From Limnobacter litoralis (GTDB lineage Bacteria; Pseudomonadota; Gammaproteobacteria; Burkholderiales; Burkholderiaceae_B): a DNA stretch of 64,000 bases. The notes beneath the pieces are model-generated. The model was not told the DNA's origin. It saw nothing but the letters and a program-made list of their open reading frames with translations, and did not search any database. Below are positions 10,001 to 21,734 of this stretch, one piece after another. The position numbers and the translations under genes are program-made. Positions within the stretch are counted from its first letter, which is position 1. Each line of letters opens with the position of its first letter. Location of the stretch: the NCBI RefSeq assembly GCF_030160455.1, contig NZ_BSOJ01000015.1, forward strand, positions 367,337 to 431,336, read 5' to 3'.

Positions 10001-10960
10001 ATGCAAATACTGTTGGTGGAAGACGATGACCACGTCAGGTGGGTCATTGAGGAAATGCTCGCAAAAATGGGGCATCAGTTTGCTTCACTCAACAGCGCAA
10101 ACAGCGCACTTGAGCACATCAAAAGCGCTGCAAAAAATTTCTACGACTGTCTCATCCTTGACCGGAACATGCCCGGCATCACGGGCATTGATCTGTTGAG
10201 GATTTTACGCAAAACCCCCGACCACGCCCATTTACCGGTCATTATGCTCACGGGCAACAACACGTCGGAAGCCGTGGCGGAAGGTCTGGCCAGCGGGGCA
10301 CAACTCTATTTGGCCAAGCCCGCCTCTTACGACATCTTAAAAGCTGCCCTGAATTCAATTCGCGAGCAAAGTGTTCAACGCGAGGAGTTGCGAAATACAC
10401 TAAACACCACACGCCTGGGTCTGCAAATGGCTGAAAGCCTTCGCTTTCAGTTCAAAACACCTTCCCAGGCCAATCAACTGGCAGCCTTGTTGGCCAATTT
10501 GGCCGACGACGCCGATGAAGCGGTGATCGGACTCTCAGAATTGCTGATGAATGCAGTTGAGCACGGCAATCTGGAAATTGGATACAACGAGAAGTCACGT
10601 CTGCTGGAACAGGAGTGTCTGCAGACCGAAATCATCCGACGATTGTCTGACCCCGTGCTAGGGGCCAGAGTGGCGCACGTGCATGTCGACAAAATTCAGG
10701 GCCGATTTCGCTTGACCATCGAAGACCAGGGACACGGCTTTGACTGGAAGCCTTACCTTGAATTTTCACAGGAACGCGCATTTGATTTGCATGGCCGAGG
10801 TATTGCAATGGCCAATCACAGCGGCTTGAAAGACTTGAAGTACCTGGGCCGAGGCAACTTGGTCGAGGTTTGGTTGGACTGCCCCCTGAATTCGGCCCTT
10901 GCACCCAACACGGAGCTGAGTCACTCAACCCAATGTGGCCTGGAGACAAGCCATGCCTGA
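10001..10960 (+). CDS. Response regulator receiver fused to a GHKL (anti-sigma-type) ATPase domain
   Basis: The 319-residue protein begins with a complete receiver: acidic VEDDD, phospho-acceptor Asp near 54 in LDRNMPG, Thr in MLTGNN and Lys in LAKPAS. The C-terminal half is a GHKL ATPase with the N-box LLMNAVEHG near 182, DQGHGF near 243 and HGRGIAMA near 266. It lacks a His-containing dimerisation domain, so it resembles anti-sigma-factor kinases of the RsbW kind more than a histidine kinase. Its likely job is a phosphorylation-controlled switch protein. A TAAGGAG ribosome site supports the start, and it overlaps the next gene by eight bases, implying co-translation. Confidence 0.9.
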   Translation: MQILLVEDDDHVRWVIEEMLAKMGHQFASLNSANSALEHIKSAAKNFYDCLILDRNMPGITGIDLLRILRKTPDHAHLPVIMLTGNNTSEAVAEGLASGAQLYLAKPASYDILKAALNSIREQSVQREELRNTLNTTRLGLQMAESLRFQFKTPSQANQLAALLANLADDADEAVIGLSELLMNAVEHGNLEIGYNEKSRLLEQECLQTEIIRRLSDPVLGARVAHVHVDKIQGRFRLTIEDQGHGFDWKPYLEFSQERAFDLHGRGIAMANHSGLKDLKYLGRGNLVEVWLDCPLNSALAPNTELSHSTQCGLETSHA

Positions 10961-13508
10961 GGTCACGCAAAACAACAGCCACACGGAGGGGCGAATCATC
11001 GGGCCTGGGGTGGACCTGCTTGCTGCAATCAACCGAATCACCAGTGGATTTTTGGCTACCCAGAATGTTCTGAAGCACTTCAGCGAAACCCTGAACATCA
11101 TCCTTGAGGTGTCGCACAGCGAATACGGCTTTCTGTCGGAACTCATGCACGATGAGCAAGGGGTTCCTTTCATGCGGGCCTACGCCATTTCAGACATTTC
11201 CTGGGACGACAAATCCAGAGCCATGTATGCCGTGTTTGAGCAAAAGAAACACATGGACTTTCGCACCTTGGACAACCTGTTCGGTCATGTGTTGAAAACA
11301 GGCGAAACCATCATCTCGAACGACCCGGCCAACGACAAACGCGCGGGTGGCTTTCCTCATGGCCACCGCAACATGGATTCCTATCTGGGAATGCCCTTGA
11401 TTGCTGGGCAAGAGGTAGTTGGCATGATCGCCATTGCCAACCGCCCCGGTGGATACAGCCAGGCGCTTGTAGACTGGATGGAACCCGTGCGGACCAGCCT
11501 GAGCAGCATGATCCTGAGCATGCGCGCCCAACGAGAAAACGAGCTGGCGAAAAATGCCCTTCTTTTGGCCAAAAACGAGGCTGAAAAGGCAAACCGTGCA
11601 AAAAGTCTTTTTTTGGCCACCATGAGCCACGAAATTCGCACGCCCATGAACGGAATCATCGGCATGTGCGAACTGCTTGAAGAAACCCAGCTTACCGAGC
11701 GCCAGCGGCACTATGCACGCACAATTACCCGAAGCGCCAGTTCGCTGCTGGCCATCATCAACGACGTGCTCGATTTGTCCAAACTGGAGGCAGGCAGCAC
11801 CACACTGTCGAACAAGGACTTTGACCTGGAAAGGCTGTGTCTGGATGTCAGCAGCATGTTGAGCCCGGCCAGCCGCCAAAAAGGCATTGAACTTGTTTTT
11901 CACTACGCTGGGGATCTGCCCACCCATTTCGTGGGCGATGAAGCGAAGATCCGGCAAATTCTGATCAACCTGATCAGCAACGCCATCAAGTTCACAGATC
12001 GCGGACATGTCATTGTTCAAATTGAGCGCGGTCAGGCGCATGACGTCAAAATTTCCGTCAGCGATTCAGGCATCGGCATACCAGAAGAAAAGCTGACTGA
12101 GTTGTTTCAGATGTTTTACCAGGTTGACCAGGAAGCCGACCGAAAATACGAGGGCACAGGTCTGGGACTCGCCATCAGCAAACGGTTGGCGCACCTCATG
12201 GGCGGTGACATTCATGCCCAAAGCGTCAAGGGCCAGGGCTCTACTTTTACACTGGAGCTGGAGTTGTGCCCCAGCCAAGCCAATGGGGGCCAAACCTCTG
12301 AGGAATCTCCGCACTTTGAGAAGTCACGGGTGCTGCTTGTTCACGGTCATGCCGCCTCTCGTGAATTGCTGGAGGCCCAATTAACAGCCTGGGGGGCTGA
12401 AGTGCACGCCGTCGAAAACGCGGCAGAAGCACTGCTGAAAATCGAATATGGCATTCACAACCATTCAGCCTACTGCATGGCCATCGTGGATGCGGACATG
12501 CCCCGTTTCAGCGGCCAGTGGTTGGCTCGAGAATTGAATGCCGTGCTTGGAGATGCAGCACCCCTGATGCTCTTGCTGGAAACAGAGATTTCATCCGACC
12601 CAACAGACGCGTCCCCCATTGTGAAGCGAATGCCCAAACTGAGCGGTACGACCAAGCTCAAACAGACACTCACAGAGCTTCTGGCGCTGGTCAGACAAGG
12701 GCTTGGACATCAACAGGTGCACCGGTTCCTGCAAACGGATTCCAACCACAGCAACAAACCAGTGATCCAATCGGACATCGCAACCACGTTCAGTGGTCAA
12801 GTTTTACTGGTGGAAGACAATCCGGTTAATCAGGAAGTGGCGATGATTGCCCTTGAACAGCTGGGTTGCAAGGTGGACGTTGCCTTTGATGGGCGGCAGG
12901 CGGTTCAAAAATTCAAATCTGGTCAATACGATCTGCTGTTCATGGATTGCCAAATGCCCAACATGGACGGTCTTGCTGCCACACGCGAAATTCGCAATCA
13001 TGAACTCAGGCACGGCAAGCGCCCCACCCCGATCGTGGCCATGACCGCCAACGCGCTTCCCACTGACCGAGACAAATGTCTTGAAGCGGGCATGAGTGAT
13101 TATGTCTCCAAGCCCGTTCGACGACAGGATGTCATCAACATACTGAGCATGCACCTCAGGCCTGCAGAACATGTGCCAGTCCATCAGCCCAATCTTGCAG
13201 CATTGGAAAACCTGGTCGGAAAAGATTCGAAACTGGTGTCAAGGATCATTGCGCGCTACAAAGTGGCACTGGAGCAAGACCTGAAACACTTGAGGGATGC
13301 CGTTGAAGCAGCACAGAATCCAGATCGGGAAAATCTGATTCAAATGCTTCACCGAATGAAAGGCGGCGCTGCCGTATCCGGTTTTGAGCAGTTTGCGGCC
13401 AGACTTTCCGATCTGGAAAAGCAGTGCCGGCAGCAATCGTGGGAGACCCTTTTAGACCCATTGAACGCCCTGCTTGCGGATGGACAACGGATACTGGACG
13501 CCAACTAA
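10953..13508 (+). CDS. GAF-domain hybrid histidine kinase with two receivers and Hpt domain
   Basis: The ATG at 10953 follows GGAGA and overlaps the preceding stop, giving 851 residues. Domain order: GAF-like sensor (about 30-185), HisKA with [10 protein letters not shown] (His near 225), HATPase with the N-box near 335, DSGIGI near 371 and GTGLGLAIS near 403, a first receiver (about 456-580), a second receiver (about 617-740) and a C-terminal Hpt with its His near 800 in LHRMKGG. Receiver 1 lacks the acidic pair (VLLVHGHA) and is probably inactive. Receiver 2 is intact, with VEDNPVN and Asp near 664 in MDCQMP. No transmembrane segment is seen, so it is cytosolic. It could relay phosphate to the upstream receiver-ATPase. 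Confidence 0.93.
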   Translation: MPEVTQNNSHTEGRIIGPGVDLLAAINRITSGFLATQNVLKHFSETLNIILEVSHSEYGFLSELMHDEQGVPFMRAYAISDISWDDKSRAMYAVFEQKKHMDFRTLDNLFGHVLKTGETIISNDPANDKRAGGFPHGHRNMDSYLGMPLIAGQEVVGMIAIANRPGGYSQALVDWMEPVRTSLSSMILSMRAQRENELAKNALLLAKNEAEKANRAKSLFLATMSHEIRTPMNGIIGMCELLEETQLTERQRHYARTITRSASSLLAIINDVLDLSKLEAGSTTLSNKDFDLERLCLDVSSMLSPASRQKGIELVFHYAGDLPTHFVGDEAKIRQILINLISNAIKFTDRGHVIVQIERGQAHDVKISVSDSGIGIPEEKLTELFQMFYQVDQEADRKYEGTGLGLAISKRLAHLMGGDIHAQSVKGQGSTFTLELELCPSQANGGQTSEESPHFEKSRVLLVHGHAASRELLEAQLTAWGAEVHAVENAAEALLKIEYGIHNHSAYCMAIVDADMPRFSGQWLARELNAVLGDAAPLMLLLETEISSDPTDASPIVKRMPKLSGTTKLKQTLTELLALVRQGLGHQQVHRFLQTDSNHSNKPVIQSDIATTFSGQVLLVEDNPVNQEVAMIALEQLGCKVDVAFDGRQAVQKFKSGQYDLLFMDCQMPNMDGLAATREIRNHELRHGKRPTPIVAMTANALPTDRDKCLEAGMSDYVSKPVRRQDVINILSMHLRPAEHVPVHQPNLAALENLVGKDSKLVSRIIARYKVALEQDLKHLRDAVEAAQNPDRENLIQMLHRMKGGAAVSGFEQFAARLSDLEKQCRQQSWETLLDPLNALLADGQRILDAN

Positions 13509-13577
13509 TAACACCCCTCCCCCTGCAACAGAGGCCCGCAAGGTCTACAATGGAATGAATCGAACAAGGATTCATTC

Positions 13578-14813
13578 ATGCGCAGAAAGCCTTTAAACAC
13601 CACATCCAGATCCAAACTGACCAAATACGCCAAACCGCTGGCCAATCTGGCTGTCTTGCTGGCCGAATCGGGAAGTCGGCTTGAACGAAGGTACTGGAAA
13701 AAGCGCCTTTTTGCGATGTTGGCTCCCATTCTGGAGGGGCGAAGTGACACCACGCTGAACCAGACGCTGGAATACCTGTACGGCACGCATTACAAAGCCT
13801 ATGACGAACTGGCTTTCGCCATTGAAAACACCGTGGAATCACCCAGCCTGGGCGAATCAGAGGACTTGCTGCTGCTTGCTGTCCCCATTCTGGCCTGGTC
13901 AACCTACAACATTCCTTCAGGCAAAATTGAAGAGTCATTGGTCGCTGAATTCACACAGCTGATCAAAAGCCATGTGCTGTCCGAACATTCACACCTGGTT
14001 TTGACCAACATGCTGTTCAGCCCCGATCAGTTGCCTGAGAGCTATACAGCAGCGGCAGAACTGGCCCGCCAACTCGGCCAGGCCGCACTGGATCGCGTGC
14101 TTGTTCGCATCGACACCGAGAATTTGCCTGAAACCCAAAGTTTTCTATCGGATGTGCGGTATCTCATCGGTGTCATCGCCGTGCCCACGGGTCAACCTGC
14201 CTTCAAATGGCAGGAGGAACAAAGCAACGGAAGCTTGCTGAGCAAAGAAGACGTTCTGGACAAATGGCGAACCATGGGCAGCCAAGCCTTGCAAAAGCTG
14301 ATGCCAGGCTGTTTGCTCGAACTGTTGTTACCCAATGGCTTGTACAACGCCTGCCGGGAAGCCGAAAAAGAAGCCCGCGCCTATTCCGTTCGTGCCTCTG
14401 CCGCATTTCTCGAGAGCGCGTTGGATGTGCCGGTCAAAGACATACACGCCAGCGTAGGCGCCTTTGTTGAACGCGGCGAAATTGAAGAATACCGAATCGG
14501 ATTTTCCATTGAAGACAGCCCCGAGATCGTTCACGGTGTGGTTTGGCCCCTGATTGGGGAAGAATATGGCAATGAACCTGACCCCGTGTATGAAAAAGAC
14601 ATCCAGAGTGAGCCCGACAACCCGGTGATTCGTTCAAAGATTGAAGCGCTGTTGAAAGACGTCGGCATTCGCCACATTGCCGTGCTGGAAGAACGCTTCC
14701 CGCTGGAGTACTGCGAAGACTGCGGGTCACCGCTGTACCCCAACCCGGAAGGCGAACTGATGCATGCGGAATTGCCCGAGGACTCTGAACTGCCAGGAGC
14801 CCACCTGCACTGA
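13578..14813 (+). CDS. DUF2863 family protein
   Basis: The 411-residue soluble protein matches my recollection of the DUF2863 family found in Burkholderiales, including the N-terminal Arg/Lys-rich start and the LAESGSRLERRYWE-like segment. No catalytic motif is evident. The C-terminus carries CEDCGSPLYPNPEGE, where one CxxC pair might bind metal. It starts after AAGGA and ends 32 bases before acnA, so the two may be co-transcribed, although acnA has its own strong ribosome site. Function unknown. Confidence 0.75.
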   Translation: MRRKPLNTTSRSKLTKYAKPLANLAVLLAESGSRLERRYWKKRLFAMLAPILEGRSDTTLNQTLEYLYGTHYKAYDELAFAIENTVESPSLGESEDLLLLAVPILAWSTYNIPSGKIEESLVAEFTQLIKSHVLSEHSHLVLTNMLFSPDQLPESYTAAAELARQLGQAALDRVLVRIDTENLPETQSFLSDVRYLIGVIAVPTGQPAFKWQEEQSNGSLLSKEDVLDKWRTMGSQALQKLMPGCLLELLLPNGLYNACREAEKEARAYSVRASAAFLESALDVPVKDIHASVGAFVERGEIEEYRIGFSIEDSPEIVHGVVWPLIGEEYGNEPDPVYEKDIQSEPDNPVIRSKIEALLKDVGIRHIAVLEERFPLEYCEDCGSPLYPNPEGELMHAELPEDSELPGAHLH

Positions 14814-14845
14814 TTTAACCATGACAACAAGGAGGGAATTTATCC

Positions 14846-17572
<2,727 letters not shown>

Positions 17573-17573
17573 A

Positions 17574-18389
17574 TCAGACTTGACCGGAACCGCCGTTGTG
17601 GCCACCGTGCCCACCGGTTCCGGAATCACCTGCAAACTCGTTGCCCCCGACACTGGCACTGGTGCTGATAGACGAGCTTCCGTGTGACGAGAACAGGTCA
17701 TGAACCTGCTCAACATGATGTTTGTCAGAGAAATCAAGCGTCAGCGGGAAAGCCTCGGGCGATGTAAACAGCGCATCCAACGTGGTGTGCACGCCCGCCA
17801 CCCCGTGATCATGGTGAGAGAACGTGTCAAAAATGCTGTAAGTGTCAGCCTGAACCGAGGTCAGCAATGCCCCGTTGGGCAAACTCGACAAAGCGCCAGA
17901 CACATCGTGAAGATTCAACGACAAATCTGGAAACAGGCTTTGTGTGGTGTGATTCAACTGCAACAGCTGGCTTTGCAAGTCGCTGATCAACTGCCCCATT
18001 TCATGCAGGTTCAGTTGGCCTTCAAGCCCTTGGTGAATCTTGGGCAGCTGATCTGCCAGACTTTGCCCCAAATTCAAGAGGTGAGCGTTTTCATGAGATT
18101 GCGCCATAACTGCTCCGTGTAGGTCGTGAACCACCCAGGATGTGTCTGGCAACACAGGCTCAGCCATTGGCTGGGTCAATGACACATCTGATACACAATG
18201 TTCGATCGCACATTGTACACCACCCACTGAAATGACCTGATGACCAGGCAATTCGCCTGCAAAAGAGGCGGAATGAACTTGGACGCCTTCCAGCAAATGA
18301 AATGAGGAACTTTGAACCCGATCAATCAACACGCCCGGCCCCTGGTCGGACTGGCTGTTGTTCAGTGCATCGAGGATGATTGATCTCAT
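17574..18389 (-). CDS. Unrecognised His- and Gly-rich protein, possible type I secretion cargo
   Basis: I do not recognise a family for this 271-residue protein. It has no N-terminal signal peptide, is rich in His, Ser and Leu, and ends in a Gly/His/Ser-rich tail (about the last 45 residues, including GDSGTGGHGGHNGGSG). A leaderless protein with a glycine-rich C-terminus next to a complete type I exporter suggests secretion by that exporter; this is inference. The frame extends to a TTG at 18428, but a TATAAT box at about 18419-18424 on the minus strand favours the ATG at 18389. It is the last gene of the minus-strand block and ends one base from acnA. Confidence 0.65.
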   Translation of the reverse strand: MRSIILDALNNSQSDQGPGVLIDRVQSSSFHLLEGVQVHSASFAGELPGHQVISVGGVQCAIEHCVSDVSLTQPMAEPVLPDTSWVVHDLHGAVMAQSHENAHLLNLGQSLADQLPKIHQGLEGQLNLHEMGQLISDLQSQLLQLNHTTQSLFPDLSLNLHDVSGALSSLPNGALLTSVQADTYSIFDTFSHHDHGVAGVHTTLDALFTSPEAFPLTLDFSDKHHVEQVHDLFSSHGSSSISTSASVGGNEFAGDSGTGGHGGHNGGSGQV

Positions 18390-18476
18390 GGTTCTGTACG
18401 TGGTTTGTGTTCCATAACCATTATACAAACCAGACCAGTCAATCGGATTCAGGTCAAAACAATAAGCTGAACCGTT

Positions 18477-19898
18477 TTAGGCGTGCTTATTCGGGTCTAA
18501 AGCGCCCAACAAATGGTTCACGGCAGAATCACCACCCGTAGCTGAACTTGAAATGCTGCTGCTCAGCGTGTTCAAACTCAAAGTGCTGTCGCTTCCAGAG
18601 GTGGTTGGCGCAGACAATGTTCCCAAAATGCCACCCACCTGATTGAGCGTACCACCCAGAAGGTCACCTGTTCCGCCGGTTGTACCGCCAGTGACGGGTG
18701 CTGTAATGGCGGTAATGGGGTCGGTAATCGTGTGCAAAATGGGGGATGTCACCTGACTGATCGGCTCCGTCACGGTGGAGATGGTATTTAACACAGGTTG
18801 AGTTGCACCCGTAACGATGTTGGTCACGGGGTCAACAACGCCGGTCACCGTGTGCAAAACGGGGTCAAGTACGGTGTGAGTCACCGGGTCGAGTATGCCC
18901 GTCACCGTGTTCAGCACGGGGTCAGTGACAGTCGTTACTGTGTTCACCACCGGTGAAATGACTGAGGTCACGGTGTCGGTCACGGGCGAAATCACCGAGT
19001 GCACCGCACTGGTCACACCATCCAGACCTGGCAAGGAATGAACCAGGTCTGTGACTGAATTCAGGCCTGATGTCAGATTGTCCAATCCCGAAGACACAGC
19101 GCCCGTATCCAGATGCAAAGTGTCCAACGTGCCCTGCAGCAAACCGCTGTCATGGGCAATGCTGGAGGTCAGATCTGCTGGCGCAAGGTGCGCCACTTCG
19201 GGCACCATGGATTGCACCTCAGACCCCAAGCCGGGCATGACCGGGTTGAACACGGCGTGCAGGGAATCAATCTGACTGGTGAGGCTTTGTATCAAAGCGT
19301 TTACGTGTTCAAGACTGGGCACAGCTTGGGCAGGGGCGAGATTGTTCGCCGTGTCCAGGCCTGCCAGCAAATGCATGAATTCAGGCGAACCTGCTGTCGA
19401 TGCGGCAGACGTTGAGTAAACATGCGTGGCGTTGCCGGCCTGGTGATCAAAAGGCAATGGGTGATCGCCGCCAGGCACGGCAAAAGCCTTGCCACCCAGA
19501 TCCGCCAGGTTGGTTCCGTCACTGACTTTGTCTTGGCCGAACGCCGCAGGGGAGGCACTGGCCACCTGGGAAGTCAAAGCCATTGCTGAGGCGAGAAGTC
19601 CCGCGTTCGAAGCGGCACTGGCGAGATTCAAGGTGGACTGCAAATCGTTGTTTTGAAAACCGGAGTACAGGGAACCTGCGTCAGAATGACTGCCGGTGAT
19701 GCTTCTCAGCAAAGCGCCGGAGGGGGCTGAATCCCAAGTGCGTTCAAGCAAAGGCTGCCCGGTCACGGTTGACTGAAGGATCTGCATGTTCAGGGAAGAA
19801 GGATCAGCAAAAGACTGCTCTGCGCGCATCAAGGCGCGATCTTCTTCAGTCAAATCGAACGGTGTATCGAAAGTGTTTGCCATGATTGAACCTGCCAT
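18477..19898 (-). CDS. Unrecognised Val/Thr/Pro repeat protein, possible type I secretion cargo
   Basis: This 473-residue protein has no signal peptide and is almost free of Cys and aromatic residues. Residues 1-300 are Ser/Ala/Leu-rich. Residues 301-402 consist of about nine repeats with an 11-residue period, consensus near xVxDPVxNTVT. A Gly/Thr/Ser-rich segment follows, and the protein ends in NHLLGALDPNKHA. Such a low-complexity, beta-prone, leaderless protein directly downstream of an ABC-HlyD-TolC set is a good candidate for exported surface or matrix material; no family was recognised. AAGGGGGA supports the start at 19898, although the ATG at 19883 is possible. Confidence 0.7.
   Translation of the reverse strand: MAGSIMANTFDTPFDLTEEDRALMRAEQSFADPSSLNMQILQSTVTGQPLLERTWDSAPSGALLRSITGSHSDAGSLYSGFQNNDLQSTLNLASAASNAGLLASAMALTSQVASASPAAFGQDKVSDGTNLADLGGKAFAVPGGDHPLPFDHQAGNATHVYSTSAASTAGSPEFMHLLAGLDTANNLAPAQAVPSLEHVNALIQSLTSQIDSLHAVFNPVMPGLGSEVQSMVPEVAHLAPADLTSSIAHDSGLLQGTLDTLHLDTGAVSSGLDNLTSGLNSVTDLVHSLPGLDGVTSAVHSVISPVTDTVTSVISPVVNTVTTVTDPVLNTVTGILDPVTHTVLDPVLHTVTGVVDPVTNIVTGATQPVLNTISTVTEPISQVTSPILHTITDPITAITAPVTGGTTGGTGDLLGGTLNQVGGILGTLSAPTTSGSDSTLSLNTLSSSISSSATGGDSAVNHLLGALDPNKHA
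18693..18998 (-). repeat. Degenerate 33-bp tandem repeats coding for 11-residue units
   Basis: About nine in-frame units encode variants of xVxDPVxNTVT, such as SVISPVTDTVT, TVTDPVLNTVT and GVVDPVTNIVT, with some units shortened to 8-10 residues. The DNA copies are diverged and remain in frame, so the repeat is a protein feature. Confidence 0.85.
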
Positions 19899-20015
19899 CC
19901 TGAATCCCCCTTACAAGTTTCTCACCACGCAGGGGTGGCGATTCGTCCAATTAAGGGATAAAACTGGGCCTGTTCTTTATATTGGTCACTTTACTGACAA
20001 AAATCAAGGATTTAC

Positions 20016-21656
20016 TTAGTAAAAATCCTTGTCAAGCTTGGTGTCTGTCTTTAGTGCGGGTCTGACACTGCGCTCGCTTTCACTGTTCAGTATGCGTTCG
20101 TTTTCGGCTTTGCGCGTCACGCTGAGACGTTGTGATGGCGTCAGTACAAAGCGGGACGCATTTTGAATGTCTGCCTGATCCACCGCGATGCCCAGCTGCC
20201 TTGCGATGTTGTCATCGGCCGGGCTTGAAGCAATGTCAGCCGTTGCACGAAGGTTGTCCTGCAATTTTGCGCGCTCAGGTACTTTGGCGAAAAACGGACT
20301 GATCCAATCCCCTTCTTGATGTGGGGTTGGCATCATCTGGCCCATGGCCCTCAGCAAACGAAAACCGGCCTCTCGCGCATCAAACACCGAGTTGATGTAA
20401 GCGATCAACACGTTGAAGTACTCAACCTCAGAGTCCAGCATGACAATCACAGTTTCGCGACCGAAATCACGCAGGCGCTTGCGGTTCTTGAACACCTGAA
20501 GGGCCTCTTTGTATGCACCACTCAAGGTGTTTGATCGCCCCACCCCGGCCATGTACTTGCCCCACTGAAACCGCACATTCTCCTGAACCCGTATCCGGGT
20601 GGATTCCAACTGGGCTCGACGCGTCTGGATGGTTGCCTGCGCCTGTCTGACCCGCGCAATCTGGTCACCCCCAGAGAATGCGCTGTAGGACAGACGCAAA
20701 TTCACCGAGCTGTTTTGAGTTTTGCCCGTGTAAATATCGGGCTGCTGGTAGAACTGCTGAATACCGACCAAATCCACCGAAGGCCACAAACTGGCGTCTT
20801 CAGCGTCGTAGTCGTATCTCGCCTTGCTGATCTGGTACTCACCCAGCCGGACTTCAGGGCTGGCGAACAATGCCTTGTTGATCGCCTCTTCCATGGTCGG
20901 TGGCAACATGTCACGCGTCACATCGAGTTCAGGAACCGTCAAAGGATCCGGGTAAGCACCAAAATAGCGAGCGTAGGTTGCACGGGCCTCATCCAACTGC
21001 CCTTGGTAATTAACCAGTCGATCCTGAGTCACAGCCAGCCTGGCCTTTGCAAACTGCTCATCGGTAACTCCACCACCGCCCAAGTCCACGCGGCGGCGCT
21101 CCAGCGCGAGCAACTCGGCCACTGCAGACTCGGCCGCCTTGGAGGCCTCAACCAGCAAGGCGTTTCGTGACAGGTTGTTGCTGGCAATAAAAGACTCCGT
21201 CACCACATCCTGAACAGTTTTGTCGAAATCGCCATTGGCAATGACACCTTGTTGCTCCGCAGATTTGGCGCGAGCGGTCAACCTGCCGCCAGTGTAAATA
21301 GGCTGCAATACAGTAATGTCGGTCGATTGAACGTTGTTGACGGTGGTACTTGAACTGGCATTGGCGCCAATTGACACTTTCGGATAGAAGGCTGCCTGTG
21401 CCGCGTCTTTGACATAGGCCGTCGCGTTCACATTGATCTGGGAAGTCGTGATGTCAGGGTTGGTGCGCACCATTCTGGCAAAACGCAGTTTTGCAAGCTG
21501 CACATCAGACATTCCGGCCGTGGCAGAGCCCGACAAACCGTCAAGCCCCTGATTAACAGTGACGCTTTGATCCTGAGCAAACACAAAGGAAGGTGACGTC
21601 AACGCGCCACTTAACGCAACCGCAAGGGTTTTCTTACAGAACGCACGGCCAGTCAC
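20016..21656 (-). CDS. TolC-family outer-membrane channel protein of a type I secretion system
   Basis: The 546-residue protein starts with a signal peptide (about 27 residues, cleavage after SFVFA) and has the two internally repeated helical-hairpin halves of TolC/AggA/LapE-type outer-membrane efflux proteins. It would form the trimeric exit duct that docks on the HlyD-like adaptor encoded just upstream in the same block. It is longer than the usual 430-490 residues because of a charged C-terminal extension of roughly 90 residues ending in KTDTKLDKDFY. It lies between the exporter genes and the two putative cargo genes. Confidence 0.9.
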   Translation of the reverse strand: MTGRAFCKKTLAVALSGALTSPSFVFAQDQSVTVNQGLDGLSGSATAGMSDVQLAKLRFARMVRTNPDITTSQINVNATAYVKDAAQAAFYPKVSIGANASSSTTVNNVQSTDITVLQPIYTGGRLTARAKSAEQQGVIANGDFDKTVQDVVTESFIASNNLSRNALLVEASKAAESAVAELLALERRRVDLGGGGVTDEQFAKARLAVTQDRLVNYQGQLDEARATYARYFGAYPDPLTVPELDVTRDMLPPTMEEAINKALFASPEVRLGEYQISKARYDYDAEDASLWPSVDLVGIQQFYQQPDIYTGKTQNSSVNLRLSYSAFSGGDQIARVRQAQATIQTRRAQLESTRIRVQENVRFQWGKYMAGVGRSNTLSGAYKEALQVFKNRKRLRDFGRETVIVMLDSEVEYFNVLIAYINSVFDAREAGFRLLRAMGQMMPTPHQEGDWISPFFAKVPERAKLQDNLRATADIASSPADDNIARQLGIAVDQADIQNASRFVLTPSQRLSVTRKAENERILNSESERSVRPALKTDTKLDKDFY

Positions 21657-21734
21657 GCTGTCTCCAATTGCAGATAAATTCAGTTACACAACAATATACA
21701 AATAAACGCGGTAGCCCACTGGCCTTGGCAGCAA

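Noticed and set aside
11190..12041. 283-codon open frame on the minus strand
   Set aside because: It is antisense to the GAF hybrid kinase, whose domains are continuous.
18693..18998. Tandem repeats considered as a CRISPR array
   Set aside because: The units are contiguous, diverged and in frame, with no unique spacers and no cas genes nearby.
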